Assembly (NCBI GenBank): GCA_945892985.1
Contig: CAMDDU010000026.1
Span: forward strand, 1 to 55,373
Direction: 5' to 3'
Origin: CAITSH01 sp945892985
Lineage (GTDB): Bacteria > Pseudomonadota > Gammaproteobacteria > Burkholderiales > SG8-39
Length of the DNA: 55,373 bases
Below, one piece after another: positions 31,521 to 40,576 of this stretch. The position numbers and the translations under genes were made by a program. Positions within the stretch are counted from its first letter, which is position 1. Every line of letters starts with the position of its first letter. The notes under the pieces are model-generated. The model worked only from the letters and a program-made list of their open reading frames with translations, did not search any database and was not told the origin of the DNA.

Positions 31521-32420
31521 CTACAACGCGCCCGTCGTATCGTCGAACAACTCATCCACCGTCAAGCTGCGCGCCAGCAAGCCCTGCGCAAAAGCGTACT
31601 CGATGATGATTTCCAGACTGGGACGGCAGGCCTCGACGCCAAAGGGGAAAAAATCGGTCGCACCCTGCGCAACGCCGCCAGAGCGCGCCTTGCTCTCCAT
31701 AAGAAGGCGATGGACCTCGCGCACCACGTCAGGACGATCCCGCGACAGCGTTTCGCGCACGACCATCAAATGATTCACCGGCACCGCCTGGTGCTTGTCA
31801 CACCACGCCTTGGCGGCGGCGAGCGGTTCGGCAATCACCGGTTTGAGACGGGCGTCGTCGGGCGCATCGTTGCCGACAATAATGGCATCCAATTCACCGG
31901 ACAGCAGCATGGGCAGTAGTTGCTTGTCCTTGCCGGCGCGCTCCACACGCGGCGGATCCTTGTATTCGGCCAGATGTCCGTCCTCGAAACCGACCCAATG
32001 AATGCTGTCCAGATCGACGGCGTAATCGCGCTGCAGAATGCCGCGTATCCAGGCTGGCGTGGTCTGCGCATAGGAGCGCATGCCAACACGCTTGCCGGCG
32101 AGCTTTGACGGGTCGAGGTGGCCGCGCTCGGCGTTATAAATGAGGCATTGATGCTGAAAACGCCCGGGCCCCACCACCGCAGGCAGCAACACCAGCGGCT
32201 TGCCATAGGACTTGGCCTGCAGGAAGGTGACGATCGCCAGTTCCGCGATATCAAACTCGAACTCGCGCACCACGCGCTTGAACGACTGGTTGGGCACCTT
32301 GGCCTCGACAAAATCAAACTCGAGCAGGTCCGAATTGAGCGCCCCGGACTTCAAAGCGCGGGTGTTCGGGTAATCACCCAGCAAGGTATGCAGTCTTGGT
32401 TTATTCAACGCAGGGTTCAT
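31521..32420 (-). CDS. 4,5-dihydroxyphthalate decarboxylase-like protein
   Basis: 299 residues of the periplasmic-binding-protein fold used by 4,5-dihydroxyphthalate decarboxylases: YPNTRALKSGAL, FKRVVREFEFDIAELAIVTF, GKRVGMRSYAQTTPAWIRGI, HWVGFEDGHLAEYKDPP, ELDAIIVGND and VNHLMVVRETLSR. There is no signal peptide, which separates it from transport receptors. The enzyme converts 4,5-dihydroxyphthalate to protocatechuate, which would feed the LigJ/LigK steps encoded downstream. A LysR gene diverges from it. Substrate could also be another ortho-dihydroxy aromatic acid. Confidence 0.85.
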   Translation of the reverse strand: MNPALNKPRLHTLLGDYPNTRALKSGALNSDLLEFDFVEAKVPNQSFKRVVREFEFDIAELAIVTFLQAKSYGKPLVLLPAVVGPGRFQHQCLIYNAERGHLDPSKLAGKRVGMRSYAQTTPAWIRGILQRDYAVDLDSIHWVGFEDGHLAEYKDPPRVERAGKDKQLLPMLLSGELDAIIVGNDAPDDARLKPVIAEPLAAAKAWCDKHQAVPVNHLMVVRETLSRDRPDVVREVHRLLMESKARSGGVAQGATDFFPFGVEACRPSLEIIIEYAFAQGLLARSLTVDELFDDTTGAL

Positions 32421-32507
32421 GGGGCGGACAATCCGAAGGCTAGCGCAAACCCATCCTGCCTTCGGCTGTGCGGAGGTCTGGCATGGTCATGCACAGAAAT
32501 GACAAAG

Positions 32508-32567
32508 GTGGAAAATGCGGTGGAAAATGCGGTGAAAAATACGGTGGCCAATAGGCTGGCAAATGCA
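32508..32567. repeat. Short 12-bp tandem repeats in the divergent promoter region
   Basis: Five units decay from GTGGAAAATGCG (two exact copies) to GTGAAAAATACG, GTGGCCAATAGG and CTGGCAAATGCA. They lie between the decarboxylase-like gene and the LysR gene, where LysR-family operators usually sit. Confidence 0.7.
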
Positions 32568-32682
32568 GCAACAAACACCGCAGAATTTCGATATTTTGGC
32601 GCAGGACAGGGCGAAATTAAATGGCATTCTCTCACTATCAGCTATAGCATTACGGCATTTCCCCGTTTCAGAACACAAAACA

Positions 32683-33591
32683 GTGGATCTCAAACAGCTC
32701 GACTATTTTGTCCATGTCGCCGAACTTGGCAGCTTTACCAAGGCGGCCTCGCTGCTCTCCATCGCCCAGCCGGCCTTGAGCCGCCAGGTACGCCAGCTCG
32801 AGGTTGAGCTCAAGCAGACATTACTTTACCGCAACGGTCGCGGCGTGAGCGTCACCGAGGCCGGAAAGCGGCTGGTGCTGCACGCCCGCGGCATTCTGCA
32901 GCAGGTGGACCGCGCACGCGGCGAGCTCGAAGACGTCAAGGGCGCACCGGTAGGGCGCGTGGTGGTTGGCGCCCCGCCCAGCGTGGGAAAAATGCTCACG
33001 GTACCCCTGGTCAAATCGTTTCGCACGCAATATCCGGGCGCATCGCTGGGCATGGTCGAGGGGCTGTCCGTCACCATCCAGGAATGGCTGCTCACCGGGC
33101 GGGTCGACATCGGCCTGATCTACAACCCGGTGCCGGCACCGGCGGTCGAGATCACGCCCTTTCTAGCCGAGGAATTGTTCCTCATCCGCCCGGCGGAAAC
33201 CGCGAATGCGAAACAGTCCAAAACGCTGCCCCTGCGCGAGCTGCCCGATTTCCCGCTCATCATTCCCAGCCGTCCGCACGCCATCCGCATGTACGTCGAA
33301 ACACAACTGGCCAACCTGGGCCTCAAGCCCAATGTCGCGCTGGAAATCGACGGCGTTTCCTCCATCCTCGACCTGGTGCACGAGGGCCATGGTTTTGCCG
33401 TGCTATCGCTCAACGCACTGCACGGCCACAAGCGGCGTTTTTCAGCCACGCCCTTCACGCGCCCGCGCCTGATGAGTAACCTGACGCTGGCGGTTTCGGC
33501 GCAACGGCCAACGACACCACTGACCCGCAGCACCATCGAACTGATCCAGCGCATGGGCCAGCAGTTGCTGATCAAGGTCTTGCCAAAATGA
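32683..33591 (+). CDS. LysR-family transcriptional regulator
   Basis: 302 residues from a GTG at 32683, chosen because the family begins there (VDLKQLDYFVHVAELGSFTK); an open frame extends to 32563 without family similarity. The N-terminal winged helix has AASLLSIAQPALSRQVRQLE; the effector domain includes VVVGAPPSVGKMLTVPLV and VHEGHGFAVLSLNAL. It is divergent from the 4,5-dihydroxyphthalate decarboxylase-like gene, so that operon (through ligJ/ligK) is the probable target, with an aromatic intermediate as effector. The alpha/beta hydrolase gene follows 25 bp downstream. Confidence 0.92.
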   Translation: MDLKQLDYFVHVAELGSFTKAASLLSIAQPALSRQVRQLEVELKQTLLYRNGRGVSVTEAGKRLVLHARGILQQVDRARGELEDVKGAPVGRVVVGAPPSVGKMLTVPLVKSFRTQYPGASLGMVEGLSVTIQEWLLTGRVDIGLIYNPVPAPAVEITPFLAEELFLIRPAETANAKQSKTLPLRELPDFPLIIPSRPHAIRMYVETQLANLGLKPNVALEIDGVSSILDLVHEGHGFAVLSLNALHGHKRRFSATPFTRPRLMSNLTLAVSAQRPTTPLTRSTIELIQRMGQQLLIKVLPK

Positions 33592-33616
33592 CTCGCCGAT
33601 CCGGCGCGAAGCGCCC

Positions 33617-34336
33617 ATGGTAAGAGGCCCCTTGCTGCTGCTGCCCGGACTGTTGTGTGACGCCACGGTGTGGACGCACCAAGTGGCCGCCTTGCGCGAC
33701 ATCGCCGACTGCCAGGTGATCGGCTACGGCAATGCCGACAGCATAGATGCCATGGCACGCACGGTGCTGCGCCATGCGCCGGTGAAGTTTTCTCTCGCCG
33801 GGCATTCGATGGGCGGGCGCGTCGCGCTGGAGGTGATGCGCCTCGCACCGTCGCGCGTCACCCGCCTCGGACTCTTTGACACCGGCTATCAGTCGCGCCC
33901 CGCAGGGCCTGTGGGTCAGCGCGAACAAACCGAGCGCATGGCCCTGCTCGAACTGGCCCGTGGCGACGGCATGCGCGTCATGGGCGAACACTGGGCAAAA
34001 GGCATGGTGCATATGGACCGGCTTGCCGATAAAGCGCTGATGAACGCCATTCTCGACATGATCGAACGCAAGTCAGCCGATATATTTTTCGCCCAGATCA
34101 ACGCCCTGCTCGGCCGCCCGGACGCCACCGACCTGCTGCCGCAAATCACCTGCCCCACCCTGCTGCTGTGCGGCCGCGAGGACAGCTGGAGTCCGCTCGC
34201 CCGCCACGAACAAATGGCCGAACTGATGCCGCGTGCGACACTGAAAGTAATAGCGGACTGCGGCCACATGTCCACCATGGAGCGGCCGGACGCGGCGACT
34301 GAGGCGATGCGAGCCTGGCTGGAGCAAGACGCCTAG
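33617..34336 (+). CDS. Alpha/beta hydrolase
   Basis: 239 residues. Oxyanion-hole region LLLLPGLLCDATVW, nucleophile elbow FSLAGHSMGGRVALEVM with Ser in GHSMGG, acid in LLLCGREDSWSPL, and His in VIADCGHMSTMERPD. The complete triad suggests an active esterase, lactonase or C-C hydrolase. It lies 25 bp behind the LysR gene in the same direction, so the two are probably co-transcribed. A substrate in the same aromatic pathway is likely but cannot be named. Confidence 0.9.
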   Translation: MVRGPLLLLPGLLCDATVWTHQVAALRDIADCQVIGYGNADSIDAMARTVLRHAPVKFSLAGHSMGGRVALEVMRLAPSRVTRLGLFDTGYQSRPAGPVGQREQTERMALLELARGDGMRVMGEHWAKGMVHMDRLADKALMNAILDMIERKSADIFFAQINALLGRPDATDLLPQITCPTLLLCGREDSWSPLARHEQMAELMPRATLKVIADCGHMSTMERPDAATEAMRAWLEQDA

Positions 34337-34347
34337 CGCGGCAACAC

Positions 34348-34380
34348 GCTGAAAACCCGCGCCTGGCGCCGATTTCCAGC
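34348..34380. repeat. 33-bp palindromic repeat, diverged copy
   Basis: GCTGAAAACCCGCGCCTGGC followed by GCCGATTTCCAGC. Same arms and length as copies at 27171 and 49413 with a few changes. It sits between convergent genes. Confidence 0.6.
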
Positions 34381-34411
34381 AGATCACCAATCACAATCCA
34401 GTGCGACAAAT

Positions 34412-35491
34412 TTATCCGATGTGCAACAACTTTGCCGCGGTCTGCCCAAGAATGAGGTTACGGTCGGACTCGGACACATCGAGCAGGCGCTCGACCGCCT
34501 CGACCGGCTGGTCAAGCCCCATGTCAAAGCAGTAGTCACTGCCCAGCAGCACGCGATCAGCGCCAACCTGGCGCACCAGGTTGAGGTTAATGGTGTCGTC
34601 GTGGCCGATGGTGTCGTAGGTAAAACGGCGCAGGTAGGCGCTGGGCAATTGCTTCATGTACTTAAGCTCGGCCCGCACCTTGGTGCCGTGATCCCAGCGT
34701 CCAATCAATCCCGGCATGGTGCCGCCGGCATGCGGCAGGTTGATTTCAAGCCGGGGAAAGCGGTCCATCACACCGCCGAAAATCAGGCAGGCGGCGGCAA
34801 TGCCGGTGTCGTAGGGATTGCCGCACAAGTTTTTCAGGTAAAAACGCGTCAGGCGTTCGCTGGCGATGGTGTAGACCGGATGCAGAAAAATCGGCCAGCC
34901 CAGCTCTTCGCAACGGGCATAAATATCCCAGAATTTTTTGTCATCCAATTCGGTGCCGGCGATATTGGTGGCGAGGTACAAGCCGCGCAGACCGGGCAGC
35001 TTGGCCGCGCGATCGAGTTCCTTCAGGGCGAGCGCCGGATCCTGCATCGGTAGCTGCGCAAAACCGACGAATTTGTCCGGATGCTTGAGGCAAGCGGCGG
35101 ACACCGCGTCGTTATACGCCTGGGACATGGCCAGCCCGAAGCCCGGCGACGCCCAGTAGACCATCGGCGTGGTCAGCGAGAGGCAATTCATGTCCACGCC
35201 CTGCCGCTTCATGCCTTCGAGGCGGAGCTCCAGACTGACAAATTCTTCCGTAAAGGCATTGACCAGACCACCACCAACAAATTTAAAGCCAGCCGCACTA
35301 CGTTCGATCTTGCCGCCCTCGCGCCCGCCATCCTTATCAACCAGGTCCATCCACTCCTGCGGATACCAATGGGCGTGGGTATCGATAGTCGTGCCGACAT
35401 AGCGGCGCGGGCCGGCGTGGTGTTCGTGTTCGTGGGCGTGTGCGTGTGGGTGTGACTGCGAGTGATCGTGATCGTGCGCGTGCTGCGTCAT
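34412..35491 (-). CDS. Amidohydrolase (ACMSD-like) with His-rich N-terminal tail
   Basis: 359 residues. The first about 28 residues contain roughly eleven His with Asp, Glu, Ser and Ala (HAHDHDHSQSHPHAHAHEHE). The barrel then starts TTIDTHAHWYPQEWMD with the HxH metal pair, followed by GFAQLPMQDPALALKELDR, IFLHPVYTIASERL, LPHAGGTMPGLIGRW and LLGSDYCFDMGLD. This is the decarboxylase/hydrolase group of aminocarboxymuconate-semialdehyde decarboxylase. A His-rich tail on such an enzyme suggests zinc or other metal capture for its own site. It is the last gene of an operon with a Bug receptor and a deacetylase-like gene. Confidence 0.88.
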   Translation of the reverse strand: MTQHAHDHDHSQSHPHAHAHEHEHHAGPRRYVGTTIDTHAHWYPQEWMDLVDKDGGREGGKIERSAAGFKFVGGGLVNAFTEEFVSLELRLEGMKRQGVDMNCLSLTTPMVYWASPGFGLAMSQAYNDAVSAACLKHPDKFVGFAQLPMQDPALALKELDRAAKLPGLRGLYLATNIAGTELDDKKFWDIYARCEELGWPIFLHPVYTIASERLTRFYLKNLCGNPYDTGIAAACLIFGGVMDRFPRLEINLPHAGGTMPGLIGRWDHGTKVRAELKYMKQLPSAYLRRFTYDTIGHDDTINLNLVRQVGADRVLLGSDYCFDMGLDQPVEAVERLLDVSESDRNLILGQTAAKLLHIG

Positions 35492-35523
35492 GGGAAGCCG
35501 TCAGGAAAGAGTTGTAGGGAAGC

Positions 35524-36486
35524 TTATTCGGACTTCGCGCCGGTCTCGCGCACGACCTTGGCCCACTTTTGCACTTCAGCCGAAACATAGCGCCCAAAGT
35601 CGGCCGGGCTGCCGCCGACCGGCTCAAAACCCAGGGCCGCCAGCCGGTCTTTCATGTCCTGCGCGGCGAGCAGCTTGTTCATTTCTGCGTTGAAGCGGCT
35701 AACCGCTTCGGGTGGCGAGCCGGCAGGCATGAAAAAGCCAACCCAGGTGTAGTCCTCGAAACCGGGAAAACCGGACTCGGCCACCGTCGGCACGTCTGGC
35801 AGCGCAGCCACGCGCTTGTTGCTGGTGACGGCAAGGCCGACCAGACGCCCGCCCCTGACCTGCGCCACCGCCGGCGGCATGGCGACACTGGCGATCTCCA
35901 CCTCGCCGGCGACTGCGGCGGTGACGGCCGGCCCGGCGCCCTTGTAGGGAACGTGGGTGATATTCACTTTGGCGAGAATCTTGAACAAGTACTCGGCGGA
36001 AAGATGCGGCGTGGTGCCCGACCCTGCGGTGCCGTAGTTGAGCTTGCCCGAGCGCGCTTTTTCTATCAACTGCTTCATGCTGGTGACGCCGGCGCCCGGA
36101 TAGACCGCAAACAGGTTGGGGCTGGAAGCCATGTTGATGACCGGCATCAAATCTTTTTCAAGGTCGTAGCCCGCATCGCGCGACAGGCTGGGGTTGACCG
36201 CCACCGAAGTGGTCGTGGCAAGCACCGTGTAGCCGTCAGGCGTGGCGCGCGCCACCGCAACGGCACCGACATTGCCGGCGCCGCCGGCGCGATTCTCCAC
36301 CACCACCGACTGCCCCAGCGCCTCGCTCAGCTTGATCGAGATCAGGCGCGCCGCGACATCAGCGATGCCGCCGGGCGCAAATGCCACCACCACGCGCACC
36401 GGTTTGTTGGGCCACGCGCTTTGCGCCAGCGCCACAGGCGCCAGCACCACACCGGCCAGCAACGCGATCAGGCGAACAGGTTTCAT
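35524..36486 (-). CDS. Bug/TctC family extracytoplasmic receptor
   Basis: 320 residues with signal peptide (MKPVRLIALLAGVVLAPVAL, cleavage near ALA-QSAW), WPNKPVRVVVAFAPGGIADV, VVENRAGGAGNVGAVAVARA, DGYTVLATTTSVAV, ITHVPYKGAGPAVTAAVAGE and a C-terminal FGRYVSAEVQKWAKVV. It is the middle gene between the deacetylase-like gene (42 bp upstream) and the ACMSD-like amidohydrolase (32 bp downstream), so its ligand is probably the starting substrate of that operon. Confidence 0.94.
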   Translation of the reverse strand: MKPVRLIALLAGVVLAPVALAQSAWPNKPVRVVVAFAPGGIADVAARLISIKLSEALGQSVVVENRAGGAGNVGAVAVARATPDGYTVLATTTSVAVNPSLSRDAGYDLEKDLMPVINMASSPNLFAVYPGAGVTSMKQLIEKARSGKLNYGTAGSGTTPHLSAEYLFKILAKVNITHVPYKGAGPAVTAAVAGEVEIASVAMPPAVAQVRGGRLVGLAVTSNKRVAALPDVPTVAESGFPGFEDYTWVGFFMPAGSPPEAVSRFNAEMNKLLAAQDMKDRLAALGFEPVGGSPADFGRYVSAEVQKWAKVVRETGAKSE

Positions 36487-36528
36487 GTTTTTCTCCTCCG
36501 GAAATAAGTATGACTTGCCAACTATGAC

Positions 36529-37404
36529 TTATTTAACCGACGCCAGCACATGCTGCGCCATTTGCATGCGTGTGCAGATCCAGACGTCGTCGAGTTTTTT
36601 TGTCCGTTCGATAATGGCCTCGTAAACCCATGCGCCGGACGGGCGGCCGAACACATGGGTGTGCGCCGTGACATCGAGCATCAGCGGCACCGCCTCGCGC
36701 TCGCGGTAAGCCTTGATCGTATCGTCGAAAGTCTGCAGCAGTTCCCCCGGCGACCGGCCGTAACGAATGCAAAAGGGCAGATCGTTGATATCCATGGTGA
36801 GCGGAATGGCGACGATACGCTTGCCCTCCGATTCCTGGACATAGGGCCTGTCATCGTCATTGCAGTCGCCATGATGGACAAAGCCGGCCTCTGCCAGCAG
36901 GCGCGGCGTGGCGAGGCTGCCGGTGCCGCGCGGACTGATCCAGCCGTGAGCAACAGCGCCCATGGCTTTTTTGAGCGCTTCCTGGTTGCGCTGGATGTTC
37001 TTCGCCTCATCCTCCTCGCTGAAATAGGCCGGAATGACGTCCATGCCCCAGGAATGCGCGACGATCTCGTGACCGCGGCGCAGGATATCCGCAACCGAGC
37101 CCGGATAGCGTTGCGCAAGAACGCCGTTGACCATCACGCTCGCTTTCACCCCCTGCCGATCCACTATATCCAGCAAGCGCTCGATGCCACGAATGGAGCC
37201 GAAAGTCGCCCAGGAATGCGCGTTGGTGTCAAAGAAGCCGGGCTTGAGCACATTGCCCATCGGGCCGATACCCGGAGCCTGCCCATCCGACCAGGCCTCG
37301 TAGGCGATATTGAAGATCACCGCGACGCGCTTGCCTCCCGGCCAGCGAAAATCATTGCCGAGCCGGATATTGCGCGGCTCCGGCAGCCCGGGTGTCGAGG
37401 CCAT
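36529..37404 (-). CDS. Polysaccharide deacetylase / PuuE-allantoinase-like protein
   Basis: 291 residues from the ATG at 37404 (an in-frame ATG at 37419 is also possible). NodB-like barrel: GGKRVAVIFNIAYEAWSDG, a metal-site HEIVAHSWGMDVIPAYFSEE, GWISPRGTGSLATPRLLAEA, GDCNDDDRPYV and DVTAHTHVFGRPSGAW. The family includes cofactor-independent allantoinases and cyclic-imide hydrolases. With a Bug receptor and an ACMSD-like hydrolase behind it, hydrolysis of a cyclic amide or imide is plausible. The substrate is not certain. Confidence 0.85.
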   Translation of the reverse strand: MASTPGLPEPRNIRLGNDFRWPGGKRVAVIFNIAYEAWSDGQAPGIGPMGNVLKPGFFDTNAHSWATFGSIRGIERLLDIVDRQGVKASVMVNGVLAQRYPGSVADILRRGHEIVAHSWGMDVIPAYFSEEDEAKNIQRNQEALKKAMGAVAHGWISPRGTGSLATPRLLAEAGFVHHGDCNDDDRPYVQESEGKRIVAIPLTMDINDLPFCIRYGRSPGELLQTFDDTIKAYREREAVPLMLDVTAHTHVFGRPSGAWVYEAIIERTKKLDDVWICTRMQMAQHVLASVK

Positions 37405-37679
37405 AGGGCACTCCTCCATGGATACGTTCTTGTTCGAAAAGTCCGTCCGGCGGGAAACCCAAGCAGACAGCTTCGGGTGGCCATTTTAGCGGCTTCGCCT
37501 ATGTTAGCGGCTTAGCCTTTAGCACGCCCGCGCATTTGCAATGAACGCCCCGACTATGCGCGACGCCGCAGGCAGCTGCCCCGGCTTGACTTTAAAGGGG
37601 GCTTGTTTGAATATGAACTTGTTCGAAAATACGGGCCTGTCGTACCCGTCCGCCGCAAAACCATGCAAAGACCCATGCG

Positions 37680-38633
37680 ATGACCCGCCTGCTTGCGCTC
37701 CTCAGCCTGCCCGAAAAAGTCAGGTCGCAATACCATAAGGGCATCAAATCGCGCTTCCCTGGCATCGAGATCAATCTGGTAGATCATCACAGCAAGGTCG
37801 ATCCGTTCATCGCCGAGGCCGATGTGCTGGTCACCTTCGGGCCGATGATGGCTGAACATGTGCTGGAAAAGGCGCGCAAGCTCAGGTGGATACAGGCGCT
37901 GGGATCGGGTGTGGACGGCATCACCGACCGCCCATCGCTGCGTCCTGACGTCCTGGTCACCAATCTGCACGGCATTCACGGCGCGCCGGTTTCAGAGGCC
38001 GCGCTCGCCGCCATGCTCAGCCTCGGGCGCGGCCTTGCGCGCAACCTGCGCAACCAGCTGCAGCACAAATGGGAGCGCTTCCCGGCCAGCCTGCTCAAGG
38101 GCAAGACCGTGGTCATTTACGGCGTCGGCAGCATAGCCGCGGAGCTCGCGCCAAAGTGCAAGGCCTTCGGCATGCGTGTGCTTGGCATCAGCTCCACAAC
38201 CAGGACGCTGCCCGGTTTTGACCGCATCCTGCCGCGCAGCGAACTTGTCGCGGCGGCCAGCGAGGCCGATTACCTGGTCTTGCTCACACCCTATTCGGAA
38301 GCCACGCGGGGCAGCGTCGGCGGCAACGTGTTTGCCGCAATGAAACCGACCGGCCATCTGGTCAATCTCGCCCGTGGCGGCGTGGTGGACGAAGAGGCCT
38401 TGATGGCAGCGCTCACGACCCGGCGCATCGCCGGTGCCGCGCTCGATGTATTCAGCGAAGAACCACTCCCCGAGAGCCACCCGCTGTGGGCCATGGACAA
38501 CGTGCTCATCACGCCGCATCAGGGTGGCTTTTACGATGAGTACGTCAACGAGGCACTGCCGGTGATAGAGCACAACCTGCGCAAGTTTCTGGCCGGCGAC
38601 ACGAACGGCATGATCAATCTGGTCAGGCGCTGA
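37680..38633 (+). CDS. D-2-hydroxyacid dehydrogenase (NAD-binding)
   Basis: 317 residues. Nucleotide-binding KTVVIYGVGSIAAELAPKC; catalytic Arg in LVNLARGGVVDEEALM, Glu in DVFSEEPLPESHPLW, and His in VLITPHQGGFYDEY. These reduce 2-oxoacids to D-2-hydroxyacids or the reverse. It diverges from the deacetylase operon and leads a gene group with the M24 protein (31 bp downstream) and a TetR regulator. Substrate unknown. Confidence 0.92.
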   Translation: MTRLLALLSLPEKVRSQYHKGIKSRFPGIEINLVDHHSKVDPFIAEADVLVTFGPMMAEHVLEKARKLRWIQALGSGVDGITDRPSLRPDVLVTNLHGIHGAPVSEAALAAMLSLGRGLARNLRNQLQHKWERFPASLLKGKTVVIYGVGSIAAELAPKCKAFGMRVLGISSTTRTLPGFDRILPRSELVAAASEADYLVLLTPYSEATRGSVGGNVFAAMKPTGHLVNLARGGVVDEEALMAALTTRRIAGAALDVFSEEPLPESHPLWAMDNVLITPHQGGFYDEYVNEALPVIEHNLRKFLAGDTNGMINLVRR

Positions 38634-38664
38634 GCGCGCCGCACCCCAAGCCCAAGGACTCCAC

Positions 38665-39867
38665 ATGGCAAGCCAAGACGAGCGCATCAACGCGCCCATT
38701 TCCACGACAGAACTGGAGCGGCGCTGGGCGGCGGTGCGCGCCGCCATGGCCGAGCACAAGATCGACGCCCTGCTGATGCAGGCCAACAACGATTTTATGG
38801 GTGGCTACGTCAAATATTTCACTGACCTGCCCGCCACCAACGGCTATCCGGTGACAGTGGTGTTTCCGCGCGAGGATCGCATGACGGTGGTCGGCCAGGG
38901 CGCCTTCGGCATGGAGCAGGCATTCCCCCCCGAGGGGAACGCGCTGCGCCGTGGGGTCGCGCGCTTTCTGGGCACACCGAGCTACGCCGCGGCGCATTAC
39001 ACCGCCGGCTACGACGCGGAGCTCGCCCTGACCGCACTGGCGCCCCATGCGGGTGGCACCATAGGCCTGCTCGGCACGGCGGCGATGTCGCATGCGCTTG
39101 TCGACACCCTCAAGCGCGGCAAAATGGCCAACGCGAAATTCATTGACGCTTCCAACCTTGTGGATGCCATCAAGGCGGTAAAAAGCGACGAGGAAATCAC
39201 TTTCATGCGCGGCGCCGCGGCGATGCAGGACGCCTGCATGGAAGCGGTGTTCGCCGGCATACGCCCGGGCATGCGCGACATCGAGGCTGCGGCCATCGCC
39301 GAACAAACCGGCCACCACTTCGGCAGCGAACAGGGCTTGTTCATGTGCGCCTCGGGTCCGGTCGGTACGGTGCCGGTATTCGCCAACCGGCATTTGCAAA
39401 ATCGCGTGATCCAGGCGGGCGACCAGTTCACCCTGCTCATAGAGAACAACGGTCCCGGTGGTTTTTACACCGAGATCGGCCGCACCTGCGTCCTGGGCAA
39501 GGCATCACAGGAAATGAAGGACGAGTTCGACTTTGTAATCGAGGCACAGCAATTCACCACCAGCCTGCTCAAACCCGGCGCGGCCTGCAAGGACATCTGG
39601 CAGGCCTACAACCAGTACATGTGCGAGCACGGCCGGCCGGAGGAAAAACGCCTGCACTGCCACGGCCAGGGTTACGACATGGTGGAGCGCCCGCTGGTGC
39701 GTTTTGACGAAACCATGCCCCTGGGTGAAAACATGGTGCTGTCGGCCCACCCGACCTATGTGACCGAGCGCACCTACAGCTGGTGCTGCGACAACTTCCT
39801 GGTCGGCAAGACCGGCGTCACCGAACGCCTGCACAAGTTTCCGCAAAAGATCTTCGAGCTGGGCTGA
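38665..39867 (+). CDS. M24-family (creatinase/aminopeptidase P fold) protein with altered metal-ligand positions
   Basis: 400 residues with an N-terminal creatinase-type domain (TTELERRWAAVRAAMAEHKI) and a C-terminal pita-bread domain (SDEEITFMRGAAAMQDACME, LHCHGQGYDMVERPLV). In aminopeptidases the metal site is Asp, Asp, His, Glu, Glu. Here the equivalent segments read LIENNGPGGFYTEIGRT, MVLSAHPTYV and WCCDNFLVG, so several ligands look replaced. This fits creatinase-like or other non-peptidase hydrolases better than an Xaa-Pro peptidase. The overlap in context with a 2-hydroxyacid dehydrogenase suggests a small-molecule substrate. No experiment-level claim is possible. Confidence 0.82.
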   Translation: MASQDERINAPISTTELERRWAAVRAAMAEHKIDALLMQANNDFMGGYVKYFTDLPATNGYPVTVVFPREDRMTVVGQGAFGMEQAFPPEGNALRRGVARFLGTPSYAAAHYTAGYDAELALTALAPHAGGTIGLLGTAAMSHALVDTLKRGKMANAKFIDASNLVDAIKAVKSDEEITFMRGAAAMQDACMEAVFAGIRPGMRDIEAAAIAEQTGHHFGSEQGLFMCASGPVGTVPVFANRHLQNRVIQAGDQFTLLIENNGPGGFYTEIGRTCVLGKASQEMKDEFDFVIEAQQFTTSLLKPGAACKDIWQAYNQYMCEHGRPEEKRLHCHGQGYDMVERPLVRFDETMPLGENMVLSAHPTYVTERTYSWCCDNFLVGKTGVTERLHKFPQKIFELG

Positions 39868-39928
39868 TATTTAATGTCTAAGATCTGAGGTCTGAGGTTT
39901 GAAACAAGTCCGCGCACCCCGATCCACG

Positions 39929-40576
39929 ATGCCATACGCTACGCCAGAACCGGGTCGCCGCGAGCAGAATAAACTCGACAAGGCGGAGCGCATACGCGCG
40001 GCGGCGAGCAGCCTGTTCAAGGCCCACGGCTACGGCCCGGCGACGCTGCGGCAGATCGCGCGACACGCCCATGTCGGGCTTGGCACGCTGTTCAATTACG
40101 CCGAAGACAAACGCGACCTCATTTTCATGATTTTCAACGAGGAACTCGGGGCCCTCACCGACGAGGCGCTCGCCGCCGCCAGCAAAGGCGATATCGTCAC
40201 ACGCCTGCTGGCGATTTACCGGCGTCATTATGAATATTTCGGTGCAAGGCCAGAGCTTTCTCGAATACTGTTGCAGGAACTGACGTTTTATTCTTCCGGC
40301 AAACAATCGGAAGCCTTCCTGCAGACACGACGCCGCCTGATCGCCGGCTTGGAAAACATCGTCCTGCAGGCGCAACGCTGCGGCGAAATAACCGACTCTG
40401 AAGGCGCCAGCTTCATCGCGCGCAACCTGTTTTTTGTTTATTCTGCCGCGATACGCTGGTGGATCTCAAGTCCGCGGCCGAACGTCAGGATGGGCCTGGA
40501 CGAATTGCGTCGGGTGATAGCCTTACAAATACACGGGCTCACCCCGGCCAAGAGCAAAAAAAAACGGCGGGGCTGA
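39929..40576 (+). CDS. TetR-family transcriptional regulator
   Basis: 215 residues from the ATG at 39929; a TTG at 39899 is in frame but adds atypical sequence. The DNA-binding domain is clear: KAERIRAAASSLFKAHGYG, ATLRQIARHAHVGLGTLFNY and EDKRDLI. The C-terminal ligand domain is all-helical and ends in a basic tail (KSKKKRRG). It follows the M24 gene by 61 bp on the same strand and may control the dehydrogenase/M24 group or the convergent aryl-ligase operon. Its last codons overlap a strong terminator. Confidence 0.9.
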   Translation: MPYATPEPGRREQNKLDKAERIRAAASSLFKAHGYGPATLRQIARHAHVGLGTLFNYAEDKRDLIFMIFNEELGALTDEALAAASKGDIVTRLLAIYRRHYEYFGARPELSRILLQELTFYSSGKQSEAFLQTRRRLIAGLENIVLQAQRCGEITDSEGASFIARNLFFVYSAAIRWWISSPRPNVRMGLDELRRVIALQIHGLTPAKSKKKRRG

